NCBI GenBank assembly: GCA_910584815.1
Contig: CAJUBT010000036.1
Location: forward strand, 1-12,805
DNA from: an uncultured Christensenella sp.
Lineage (GTDB): Bacteria; Bacillota; Clostridia; Christensenellales; UBA1242
Length of the DNA stretch: 12,805 bases
Reading direction: 5' to 3'
Made by a program: the position numbers and the translations under genes
Notes under the pieces: generated by a model
What the model saw: only the letters and a program-made list of their open reading frames with translations
What the model was told of the DNA's origin: nothing
Database searches by the model: none
Shown here: positions 1 to 7,076 of the stretch, one piece after another
How positions within the stretch are numbered: the stretch's first letter is position 1
Layout of the letters: the number at the start of each line of letters is the position of its first letter

Positions 1-20
1 ACAAAAAAATAAAAAAAATG

Positions 21-49
21 TTGCAAATTAAATTTTTATATGATAGAAT
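21..49 (+). promoter_or_regulatory. Candidate sigma-A promoter of rpsT
   Basis: A TTGCAA box at 21-26 and a TAGAAT box at 44-49 are separated by exactly 17 bases. They match the housekeeping -35 consensus at 4 of 6 positions and the -10 consensus at 5 of 6. Transcription would begin near 56, giving a leader of about 20 bases that contains little more than the ribosome binding site AAGGAG at 65-70, six bases before the ATG. Spacing and position make this the best promoter in the window. The assignment is by motif only. Confidence 0.6.
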
Positions 50-76
50 TAGCGGGTAGAAAAAAAGGAGTTCATA

Positions 77-514
77 ATGCCAAACATAAAATCAGCAAAA
101 AAGAGAGTTTCTGTTATTGAAAGAAGAAAACAAGAAAACAGATATGTTAAATCTACAATGGCAACAATGATTAAAAAATTCAGAGAAGCCGTTAAATATG
201 ATGTTGCAGAAGCAGAAGCAATGTTAAAAGAAGTTGTGTCTTATATCGACTCTGCTGAAACTAAAGGAGTTATTCATAAAAATAACGCAAGCAGAAAAAT
301 TTCAAGGCTTAACTCACTTCTATTTAAAGCAAAAAACAATGCTAGCAAGGTAGAAGAAAAAGTTGAAGTTGCTGAAGCTAAAGTTGAAGAAGAAAAAACT
401 GAAGCTCCAAAAACAGAAGAAAAACCTGCTAAAAAAACTGCAACTAAAAAAGTAGAAGAAAAACCTGCAAAAGAAACTAAAGCAAAAAAATCAGCAAAAA
501 AAGATGCTGAATAA
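77..514 (+). CDS. rpsT: 30S ribosomal protein S20 with long K/E/A-rich C-terminal tail
   Basis: S20 binds 16S rRNA early in assembly of the small ribosomal subunit. The N-terminus MPNIKSAKKRV, the basic helical segment around residues 15-36, and the segment GVIHKNNASRKISRLN at about 64-79 are standard S20 signatures, and this core ends near residue 88, the usual full length of the family. Residues 89-145 form an extra tail made almost only of K, E, A, T, P and V, with two copies of an EEKPAK block; it should be disordered or helical and highly charged. The start is fixed by AAGGAG six bases upstream. The gene stands alone between its own promoter and two terminators. S20 is often autoregulated in other bacteria, but the very short leader here leaves little room for a structured control site. 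The core identity is secure; the role of the tail is unknown. Confidence 0.96.
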   Translation: MPNIKSAKKRVSVIERRKQENRYVKSTMATMIKKFREAVKYDVAEAEAMLKEVVSYIDSAETKGVIHKNNASRKISRLNSLLFKAKNNASKVEEKVEVAEAKVEEEKTEAPKTEEKPAKKTATKKVEEKPAKETKAKKSAKKDAE

Positions 515-549
515 TTTTTTCTTTTAGTTTATAATTTTGTTAACAATTT

Positions 550-587
550 AAAAGTTAAATCATTTAAAAATGACTTAACTTTTTTTT
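550..587 (+). terminator. rpsT terminator 1
   Basis: Arms 550-564 and 569-583 form a 15-bp stem with one A-C mismatch and a four-base loop, TAAA. The T run 580-587 overlaps the right arm and extends past it. The stem is AT-rich, but its length and the eight T residues fit an intrinsic terminator 36 bases after the rpsT stop codon. Confidence 0.7.
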
Positions 588-601
588 GCATCTTTTAAAA
601 T

Positions 602-630
602 AGGCTTAACTTTTAGTTAAGTTTTTTTTT
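602..630 (+). terminator. rpsT terminator 2 (tandem)
   Basis: A perfect 6-bp stem, CTTAAC (605-610) with GTTAAG (616-621), has a five-base loop and is followed by nine T residues (622-630). Two G-U pairs and one A-U pair could extend the stem outward to 602. It lies 15 bases beyond the first terminator and repeats its CTTAACTTTT core, so it looks like a second, back-up stop. Confidence 0.6.
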
Positions 631-741
631 ATTATATAAAGATTATTATGAAAATAATGTTAATATTTAAAATTATAAAATATTTAATAGGCAATTGTTT
701 TATTAAACATTTTTTAATAAATATTTTTGAAATTTTAAAAG

Positions 742-770
742 TTAATTCTTGAAAGCCAATTTTTTATAAT
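742..770 (+). promoter_or_regulatory. Weak candidate promoter for murI
   Basis: A perfect TATAAT at 765-770 is preceded, with a 17-base spacer, by TTAATT at 742-747, which matches only three of six -35 positions. It would give a leader of about 85 bases before murI. Since two terminators separate rpsT from murI, a promoter is expected in this gap, but in sequence this AT-rich a TATAAT can occur by chance. Confidence 0.3.
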
Positions 771-860
771 AGCTTACGCTTAACTGCTTAAAAAAATTTA
801 TTTTAAAATAATTTTTAAATATCATTAAAGTTTTTTGTAGAATAATCATAAAAAGTATAT

Positions 861-1625
861 ATGGATAATATTGTTTTAATTGATAGCGGATTAGGTGGCT
901 TAAGTGCATTAAGGGGTTTATATAATAAAATACCAAATTTTAATTATGTTTATTTTGCAGACACTAAAAATTTGCCTTATGGCACAAAAACTAGAAAGGA
1001 ACTTTTAAAGTTAACAGTTGAAAATATAACTAAAATAAAAGAAGAATATAACCCCAATATTATTATTTTTGGGTGCAACACTTTAGGAACAACTATTTTT
1101 GTAGAAATTCAAAAAATTTTCCCGACCATAAAGTTTTTTGCTTTGCAACCTAACCTTAAATGTGCCTTAAAAAATAATAAAAAAAGAATTTTAGTTTTGG
1201 GTACTACGCAAACAATAAATAGGTTAAAAAATCAAAAAGTATATTTAGAAAATAAAAATTACATAATACTGTGCAAAATGCCTAAGTTAGCAACTAAAGT
1301 AGAAATTTACATACAAAAGCTTGCTAATATTGTGCCATATTTAAAACAACGATTAGGGAAATTAAAAGAAATTGATTGCATAGTTCTAGGTTGTTCTCAT
1401 TATTATTTTGTTAAAGAACAATTAAAATTTTTGTTTAAGTCAGCAAAAATTATAGATGGAACAAAAATTCTTACTAAAGAAGTTTTGAATTATATAAAAA
1501 GTAAAAACCTTATAGATGAAGTTCAAAAAAGTAACATTAAATTGATATTAACTTCTAATGTGAGTAATAAAAGTGCATATAACAGAATTATTGAAAATAT
1601 TTTAAAAAGCAAAAAGAGTTGGTAG
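861..1625 (+). CDS. murI: Glutamate racemase
   Basis: MurI interconverts L- and D-glutamate without a cofactor and supplies the D-Glu of peptidoglycan; it acts in the cytosol. The 254-residue length is normal. The N-terminal IDSGLGG (residues 7-13, with D8), ADTKNLPYG at 33-41, the first catalytic cysteine C72 in GCNTLGT, and the second, C178, in GCSHYYF are all present, so both halves of the two-cysteine active site are intact. The second motif departs from the usual CTHYP: Ser replaces Thr and Tyr replaces Pro, while H180 is kept. The ATG at 861 puts the IDSG motif at its usual distance from the N-terminus. Only a poor ribosome binding site (AAAAAG) precedes it. The HD-domain gene follows closely. 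Some members of this superfamily are aspartate racemases, but the motifs fit glutamate better. Confidence 0.9.
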   Translation: MDNIVLIDSGLGGLSALRGLYNKIPNFNYVYFADTKNLPYGTKTRKELLKLTVENITKIKEEYNPNIIIFGCNTLGTTIFVEIQKIFPTIKFFALQPNLKCALKNNKKRILVLGTTQTINRLKNQKVYLENKNYIILCKMPKLATKVEIYIQKLANIVPYLKQRLGKLKEIDCIVLGCSHYYFVKEQLKFLFKSAKIIDGTKILTKEVLNYIKSKNLIDEVQKSNIKLILTSNVSNKSAYNRIIENILKSKKSW

Positions 1626-1688
1626 ACTAATATGTCAAATTATGATATTCTTAATTTAAGTTTTTACAAAAAAAGGAAAAATTATAGA

Positions 1689-2282
1689 ATGAAAGAAATT
1701 GATATAAATAAGAATAGGGAAGAATTTATTGAAATTTTTAATAACAATATAAAACGAGAAGGTGCAAATGAACTTTTGGAATGGCTTAAAAAAACAGATT
1801 TTTTTACTGCACCAGCAAGCACTAAATTTCATTCCGCAAGGGAAGGTGGCTTATGCTATCATAGTTTAAATGCATATAAACGTTTTAAACAAAATGTTGA
1901 AAATGAAAATAAAAATGGGTTTAACAAAATTCCAGATGAAACAATAGCCATTATTGCTTTGTTACACGATATTTGTAAAGTTGACACTTATAAGGTAGAC
2001 TATCGAAATGTTAAAGTAAATAATGAATGGGTTAAACAACCATATTATGCTGTTAACGATACATTGCCTTATGGCCACGGGGAAAAATCTGTATATATGA
2101 TTTCTGGCTTTATGAAATTAACTAGAGAAGAAGCCCTTGCAATTAATTGGCATATGGGAGCTTTTGATAATCGTGTTATGGGCGGAAGCTATAGTTTAAG
2201 TGCTGCTTTTTATCAATTCCCACTTAGTGTTTTATTTCATATTGCCGATTTGCAAGCAACTTATTTAGATGAAGAAGTTTAA
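1689..2282 (+). CDS. HD-domain phosphohydrolase
   Basis: A 197-residue soluble protein of the HD superfamily, metal-dependent enzymes that usually cut phosphomonoesters or phosphodiesters in nucleotides. Visible ligands are H58 in GGLCYH, the H93-D94 pair in ALLHDICK, H130 in YGHGEKS, H155 in INWHMG and D187 in HIADLQ, so the metal site looks complete. The segment FFTAPASTKFHSAREGG (about 38-54) before the first His is a recognisable hallmark of this subgroup in Firmicutes and phages. The domain resembles the HD part of the YhaM exoribonuclease, but no OB-fold is attached and the substrate is unknown. I chose the ATG at 1689 because AAAAGGAAAA lies about 11 bases upstream. An in-frame ATG at 1632, six bases after the murI stop, would add 19 residues but has no clear ribosome binding site. 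The gene is probably cotranscribed with murI. Confidence 0.82.
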   Translation: MKEIDINKNREEFIEIFNNNIKREGANELLEWLKKTDFFTAPASTKFHSAREGGLCYHSLNAYKRFKQNVENENKNGFNKIPDETIAIIALLHDICKVDTYKVDYRNVKVNNEWVKQPYYAVNDTLPYGHGEKSVYMISGFMKLTREEALAINWHMGAFDNRVMGGSYSLSAAFYQFPLSVLFHIADLQATYLDEEV

Positions 2283-2566
2283 ACAATTTAAAATAAAATT
2301 TTTAATTTTGTTAAAAATTAATTGTAAGGAAATTTGTAATAAATAATTGCAATAATTAGAGATAGATAAATTTTATAAATAAAGATTTTAAACAACAATT
2401 ATATTTTATTAATAAAGTTATAAAAAAGTTTGTTTTAAATTATTAAATTTTAAAAAAAGGTTTTAACTTTTTAACTAAACCAATTTATTTTATTAAACAG
2501 AACCAATTTTTATAAATTAACCCCAAAAATAACATTAAAGCAAAAAAAAATAGGAGATTAAACAAA

Positions 2567-5128
2567 ATGGACAAACTTGTAATAATAGATGGTAATAGTC
2601 TTATTAATCGTGCTTTTTATGCTTTACCACTGCTTTCAAATAGTAAGGGAGAATTTTCAAATGGGGTTTATGGGTTCGCGAACATTTTAATTAAAGCAAT
2701 TTTAGAAATAAAACCTAAATATCTTGCAGTAGCATTAGATTATGGTAAAAAAACTTTTCGTAACAAAATGTTTTCTGGTTACAAAGCAAAAAGGAAACCA
2801 ACTCCAAATGAACTTATAAGTCAGTTTCCAATTCTAAAAGAAATGTTAAACGCTATGAATATAACCTATATTGAAAAAGAGGGTTACGAGGCAGATGACA
2901 TAATAGGCACTCTTACTAAAAAATTTGATACAGAAAATATTATAATTACAGGTGACAGAGATGCTTTACAACTTATATCTTCAAACACAACTGTGTGGTT
3001 AACAAAAAGAGGTATAACTGAAACTAAAGTTATGGATGAAGTTGCACTAAAAATAGAGTATGGTTTAGAGCCATATCAAATTATTGAACTAAAATCTCTT
3101 ATGGGAGATAGTTCCGATAATATTCCTGGTGTCGGCGGTATTGGTGAAAAAACAGCTTTAAATCTTCTTTCTAATTACACATCATTGCAAGGTGTTTATG
3201 ATAATATAGAAGCCATAAAAGGAAAAGTGCAAGAAAAATTATTACAAGATAAAGATAGTGCATTTTTGTCAAAAGAACTTGCAACCATAAATTGTAATGT
3301 TCCTATAACAAATTCTTTGCAGGATTTTGAATATAGTTTTCCATTTTCTAAACAGGTATTTGATTTTTTTAAAAATTATGAATTTAACAGTTTAATTAAA
3401 AAAGCAGATTTGTTCGAAGAATTGTTTGTTGAGGATAATAATAGTTTGTTAAAATATACTGCAAATAGAATAGAATTAATTGATGTAGAAGAATTAAAAC
3501 AACAAATTAAATATATTAACGCTGCTAAAGCTTTTAATTTTGAATTAAATAACGAAATATTTTCATTCGCTTATGATAAGAATTGTGAATTTTATTGTAA
3601 GGTTCAGCCAAATTTATTAGATAATACTCTAGATATTGTTGAGGTTTTAAACTTGCTAAAACCAGTGTTTGAAGATGAAAACATAAAGAAAAATTTGTAT
3701 GATATAAAAGCTTCAAAACATATTTTATCAACTTTTAACATTTCATTAAATGGTGCAGAATTTGATGCAATACTAGCGTACTATTTACTTTGCGCTGGAG
3801 AAAGAGATGCTACTAGAGGCAGTTTAAATGCGTTATATGGGCTGGATGAAAAATTATTTGGTGTAAATTTATTTTATTTGCAAGAATTTTTAACTGAGGG
3901 TTTAAAACAAAATAATTTAATAGATTTGTATAATAATATAGAGTTTCCGCTTATAAATGTTTTATATGAAATGGAAAACGAGGGTTTTAAAATAGATGTA
4001 GATATTTTAAATGATCTTTCAAATAGATATTCTCAAGAGGTTGAAGAATTATCCCAATCTATTAAAAGAATTGCAGGGTTTGATTTTAATTTAAATTCTC
4101 CAAAACAATTAGGTGAGGTGCTATTTGATAAACTTGGGCTTGCTTGTTATAATAATAAAAAGAAATCTACAAGTATGGAACATTTGCAAGATATTTACGA
4201 TTTACACCCAATTGTGCCAGCTATAATAAGATACCGTAAAATTCAAAAAATTTATACAACATATATAGAAGCATATAAAAACATTGTTAAAGTAAAAGAT
4301 AGCGATGTTATTCATACGGTTTTTAATCAAACACTCACTTCTACTGGAAGGTTATCTTCTAGTGAACCAAACCTTCAAAATTTACCTATAAGAGATGATG
4401 AAGGTAAAACTTTACGAAAGATGTTTGTGTCAAGATATAAAGATGGCGCACTTGTTAGTGCCGATTATTCCCAAATAGAATTAAGGCTTCTTGCACATAT
4501 GTCAGAAGATGAAACTTTAATTGATGCTTTTAACAATAATTTAGATATTCATTCTTTAACAGCAAGTGAGGTTTTTGGCGTAGATATATCTCTTGTAACC
4601 CCAGAAATGCGAAGAACAGCTAAAGCAGTTAATTTTGGCATAATTTATGGCATTTCTCAATATGGTTTATCTCAAAACATAAACACAAGTGTTCAACAAG
4701 CGCAGAAATATATTCAAGCTTATTTTAATCGTTATCCTAAAATTAAAGATTATATGAATAGTAATGTAGAAAATGCAAAAAGTTCTGGCTACGCATATTC
4801 TATTTTCAACAGACGCCGCAAAATTAATGAACTTTTTGTACCTAAAACAAGAATGTTTGGTGAAAGAATTGCAATGAATATGCCTTTGCAAGGCAGTGCA
4901 AGCGATATAATTAAATTGGCTATGATTAATGTCTCTAAAGCATTAAAGGAACAAGGGTTAAAAAGTAAGTTAATAATGCAAGTGCACGATGAGTTAATTA
5001 TAGATGCTCCACAAGAAGAAATTACAACAGTAGCAAAAATTTTAAAAGATAATATGCAGAATGTTGTAAAGCTTAGTGTTCCACTAACTGTAGATGTAAA
5101 TTCTGGCAAAAGTTGGTTTGATTGTTAA
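2567..5128 (+). CDS. polA: DNA polymerase I
   Basis: An 853-residue family A polymerase for Okazaki-fragment processing and repair synthesis. Domains in order: a 5'-nuclease (about 1-290; IDGNSLINRAFYA at the start, GYEADD, and the helix-turn-helix segment SDNIPGVGGIGEKTA); a 3'-5' exonuclease fold (about 300-460); and the polymerase domain (about 470-853). Polymerase motif A is DYSQIELRLLAHMS with D633. Motif B is RRTAKAVNFGIIYG (682-695) with R682, K686 and F690, the Phe type that discriminates against dideoxynucleotides. Motif C is VHDE with D808 and E809. The proofreading domain appears dead: the expected D-x-E of Exo I reads FNFEL and the Exo II aspartate segment reads YDIKASK. This is also seen in Bacillus and Thermus enzymes. 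The start is supported by TAGGAG ten bases upstream. The preceding 284-base gap shows no clear promoter. Confidence 0.97.
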   Translation: MDKLVIIDGNSLINRAFYALPLLSNSKGEFSNGVYGFANILIKAILEIKPKYLAVALDYGKKTFRNKMFSGYKAKRKPTPNELISQFPILKEMLNAMNITYIEKEGYEADDIIGTLTKKFDTENIIITGDRDALQLISSNTTVWLTKRGITETKVMDEVALKIEYGLEPYQIIELKSLMGDSSDNIPGVGGIGEKTALNLLSNYTSLQGVYDNIEAIKGKVQEKLLQDKDSAFLSKELATINCNVPITNSLQDFEYSFPFSKQVFDFFKNYEFNSLIKKADLFEELFVEDNNSLLKYTANRIELIDVEELKQQIKYINAAKAFNFELNNEIFSFAYDKNCEFYCKVQPNLLDNTLDIVEVLNLLKPVFEDENIKKNLYDIKASKHILSTFNISLNGAEFDAILAYYLLCAGERDATRGSLNALYGLDEKLFGVNLFYLQEFLTEGLKQNNLIDLYNNIEFPLINVLYEMENEGFKIDVDILNDLSNRYSQEVEELSQSIKRIAGFDFNLNSPKQLGEVLFDKLGLACYNNKKKSTSMEHLQDIYDLHPIVPAIIRYRKIQKIYTTYIEAYKNIVKVKDSDVIHTVFNQTLTSTGRLSSSEPNLQNLPIRDDEGKTLRKMFVSRYKDGALVSADYSQIELRLLAHMSEDETLIDAFNNNLDIHSLTASEVFGVDISLVTPEMRRTAKAVNFGIIYGISQYGLSQNINTSVQQAQKYIQAYFNRYPKIKDYMNSNVENAKSSGYAYSIFNRRRKINELFVPKTRMFGERIAMNMPLQGSASDIIKLAMINVSKALKEQGLKSKLIMQVHDELIIDAPQEEITTVAKILKDNMQNVVKLSVPLTVDVNSGKSWFDC

Positions 5129-5142
5129 AATAAATAATAAAA

Positions 5143-5173
5143 TAACAGTTCTGTTAGTGTTAATGTTATTAAC
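5143..5173. repeat. Two adjacent short palindromes after polA
   Basis: TAACAG-TT-CTGTTA (5143-5156) is followed two bases later by GTTAAT-GTT-ATTAAC (5159-5173). Both have perfect 6-bp arms. The second is followed after three bases by a five-T run, so the pair could be a weak terminator or a protein-binding site between polA and the transglycosylase gene. The stems are short and AT-rich, and I favour neither reading. Confidence 0.35.
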
Positions 5174-5235
5174 TAGTTTTTGCATTATTTTTTTAAAATT
5201 TAATAAAAGAATTATTAAAAACATAAAATAATGAT

Positions 5236-5778
5236 ATGAAATTTAAAAAAACAGCTTATTTTTTAAGTGTTATACTAACAGCAATGCTTATTTTTGCGTT
5301 TAATGTTATATATTTTAACATTAAATATCCGCTTAAATATAAACAAGAAATTATTAAATATTCTACGCAGTTTAATCTCCAACCAACTTTTGTTGCAAGT
5401 GTTATAAATGCCGAAAGTAGCTTTAATTGTAATGCGGTTTCTAAGAAAGGGGCAATAGGACTAATGCAAATTTTACCTTCAACCGCCAGTTATATAGCAA
5501 ATTTACTTAATGAACCCTTTGAGAATGTTGATTTGTTTAACGCAGATACAAACATAAAATATGGTTGTTTCTACTTAAATTATTTAGAAAATAAATTTAA
5601 AACAGAAAAAGAGGTTCTATGTGCTTACAATGCAGGTGAAACCGTTGTTAACAATTGGTTAAAGAACACAAATTTATCATCAGATGGTAAAATTTTAAAT
5701 AATATACCATACCCAGTTACAAAAAATTATGCACAGAAAATTATGCAAAGTAAAAAATATTATTTAGGTAGAATTTAA
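5236..5778 (+). CDS. Membrane-anchored lytic transglycosylase (SLT domain)
   Basis: A 180-residue enzyme that cleaves the MurNAc-GlcNAc bond of peptidoglycan outside the membrane. Residues 6-29 form one hydrophobic segment, probably an uncleaved N-terminal anchor with the enzyme outside. The SLT domain fills the rest: catalytic E60 in NAESSFN, GLMQI at 75-79 followed by LPSTA, and AYNAG at 130-134. Small anchored SLT proteins of this size are common in clostridia, often close to polA and coaE; here no coaE lies between. The start at 5236 is the first that gives a full membrane segment. It has no good ribosome binding site and overlaps a two-codon frame, ATG-ATA-TGA (5231-5239), which may simply be chance. 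Function is secure; the cellular process (growth, division or sporulation) is not. Confidence 0.88.
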   Translation: MKFKKTAYFLSVILTAMLIFAFNVIYFNIKYPLKYKQEIIKYSTQFNLQPTFVASVINAESSFNCNAVSKKGAIGLMQILPSTASYIANLLNEPFENVDLFNADTNIKYGCFYLNYLENKFKTEKEVLCAYNAGETVVNNWLKNTNLSSDGKILNNIPYPVTKNYAQKIMQSKKYYLGRI

Positions 5779-5822
5779 AACAAAAAATTAATAATTTTTA
5801 TATTGTTACAAATAATAAAAGT

Positions 5823-6377
5823 ATGAAATGGTTTATCATACTTTTTTTATTGCTATTGCTTATTTTGCTTTTCCCAATAAAACTAAAGGGCAAGTTAATT
5901 TATAACATATTTAAAAACGAGGGAATTATAAGCATCTATTTTTATAAATTAAAGTTTTTCGTTTCTCATTTTAAACTATTACCACACAAAATTTTAATTT
6001 ATGGGAAAAAAAAGAAAGATATATCAATTTATTTTTTTGATAAAGATAATACCCAAAGCAGTGTGCTAGACATTTTTTTTGTAAGTTTAATAAAACAAGT
6101 TAAACTAAACAATTTTAGAACTTATGCTAATTTTGGACTTTGTGAAAATGCTTTTGCTTCTAGCATAGGCAGCGGAACATTAAACATTTTTACAGGCTTA
6201 GCAAGTTCATATCTAGTAACTAACTGGGATGCAGATTGCATATCTTCTCAAATCTTCACCGACTATACTAAAACTAAATTCATTATGTGCTTTACATCTA
6301 GCATTCAATTAAATTTGTTTATGGTAATTTATTGTTTTTTATCTAGTTTTATTATCAAACTAAAAAGGAGAATATAA
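5823..6377 (+). CDS. DUF2953 (YtfI-like) membrane protein
   Basis: A 184-residue protein starting with a strongly hydrophobic segment (residues 3-18, mostly I, L and F) followed by a basic KLKGK stretch, then a beta-rich region containing GLCENAFASSIGSGTLN (about 106-122), and ending in a second hydrophobic segment and a basic tail, LKRRI. Size, the one-helix-in layout and a place directly upstream of ytfJ fit DUF2953 proteins, known in spore formers as YtfI and of unsettled biochemistry. The identification rests more on position and architecture than on catalytic motifs. The ATG at 5823 has a poor ribosome binding site. The stop codon lies just downstream of the AAGGAG that serves ytfJ, so the two genes are probably translated from one message. 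Confidence 0.65.
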   Translation: MKWFIILFLLLLLILLFPIKLKGKLIYNIFKNEGIISIYFYKLKFFVSHFKLLPHKILIYGKKKKDISIYFFDKDNTQSSVLDIFFVSLIKQVKLNNFRTYANFGLCENAFASSIGSGTLNIFTGLASSYLVTNWDADCISSQIFTDYTKTKFIMCFTSSIQLNLFMVIYCFLSSFIIKLKRRI

Positions 6378-6384
6378 TTTTATT

Positions 6385-6744
6385 ATGGAAAATAAAAAAC
6401 CAGTTGAAAATGTTTTAGAGGAAACTCTTAAAAATTTACGAACCATTATAGATGTCGATTGCATTGTTGGTAAGCCTATTGTAAAAGACAAAGTTACAAT
6501 AATTCCAATAAGTAAAGTCTCTGTGGGATTTGTGTCTGGTGGTGGTGAATATAATAAAGACAAACACACCCGCAATTTAACTTATCCTTTTGCTGGAGGC
6601 TCTGGTGGAGGTTGTAATTTAACTCCAATAGGTTTTTTGTCTATAACTGAAAAAGGAGTTGAATTTATTAAAATAACTCCAGATAATAATGTTGAAAAAT
6701 TAATAGACATAGCTAATAGCTTTGTAAAATCAATTAAAAGTTAA
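6385..6744 (+). CDS. ytfJ: GerW family sporulation protein (YtfJ)
   Basis: A 119-residue protein with the full YtfJ/GerW pattern: an N-terminal amphipathic helix (NVLEETLKNLRTI), a VGKPI turn near residue 30, TIIPISKVSVGFVSGGGEY (about 39-57), a glycine-rich block FAGGSGGG near 70-77, and PIGFLSI followed by a C-terminal helix. In Bacillus, GerW is made in the forespore and is needed for normal germination; the molecular activity is not established. Here it sits between the DUF2953 gene and a D,D-carboxypeptidase, its usual setting. AAGGAG at 6365-6370 lies in the end of the upstream gene, 14 bases from the ATG, a rather long spacing. Family members also occur in bacteria not known to sporulate, so this alone does not prove spore formation. 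Confidence 0.92.
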   Translation: MENKKPVENVLEETLKNLRTIIDVDCIVGKPIVKDKVTIIPISKVSVGFVSGGGEYNKDKHTRNLTYPFAGGSGGGCNLTPIGFLSITEKGVEFIKITPDNNVEKLIDIANSFVKSIKS

Positions 6745-7076
6745 ATAAAAGCCAAACTTTTATAAAAAATAAAGTTATAAATTTATATTTAATATTTTTA
6801 TAAAAGTGTGTAATATATAAAATTTTTTATTCAAATTATTACCACTTATAAAGAAAAAACTTTTTCAAATTTAATTTGCAATAGAATTTAATTTTAGTTA
6901 AACAATAGTATGTAGTTAAAAAATAATGATAACAAGAATATTAAATAAAAATATCTTTATTTTAGCAATAAAAATTTTTAAAAGTTATTAAACTAAATTG
7001 TTGTCAAATAATATAGTTTTAAAATATTGATTTTAAAAAACAAATATAATTTAAGTTATTAAATAGGTGATTAAAA
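6745..7076. other. Intergenic region between ytfJ and the carboxypeptidase gene
   Basis: This 332-base gap is nearly pure A/T. It contains one imperfectly spaced 13-base inverted repeat (6756-6768 and 6795-6807), no T-tract terminator and no reading frame with a ribosome binding site. A TATAAT at 7045-7050 and a TTGTCA at 7001-7006 lie upstream of the next gene but not at a spacing that works together, so I call no promoter. The AGGTGA binding site for the next gene begins at about 7064. Confidence 0.6.
6756..6807. repeat. 13-base inverted repeat after ytfJ
   Basis: ACTTTTATAAAAA at 6756-6768 is mirrored exactly by TTTTTATAAAAGT at 6795-6807 across a 26-base spacer. Its core TTTTATAAAA is itself a palindrome, so part of the match is automatic. 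No T run follows, so it is not an obvious terminator. It could be a weak RNA stem closing the ytfJ message, or simply AT-rich coincidence. Confidence 0.35.

Larger units (their letters stand above)
515..860. other. Intergenic region between rpsT and murI
   Basis: This 346-base AT-rich gap holds the two rpsT terminators (550-630) and a weak candidate promoter for murI (742-770). In the remainder I see no reading frame with a ribosome binding site, no tRNA-like fold and no longer repeat. Confidence 0.7.

Noticed and set aside
742..936. Minus-strand 64-codon open frame overlapping the start of murI
   Set aside because: It runs antisense into a well-supported gene, has an AT-driven composition and no binding site or family motif.
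1632..1688. Upstream in-frame ATG for the HD-domain gene, adding 19 residues
   Set aside because: There is no ribosome binding site before 1632, whereas AAAAGGAAAA precedes the ATG at 1689, and the extra residues are not part of the recognisable family N-terminus.
4667..5109. Two minus-strand open frames inside polA
   Set aside because: They lie fully within the conserved polymerase domain and are explained as shadows of the real frame.
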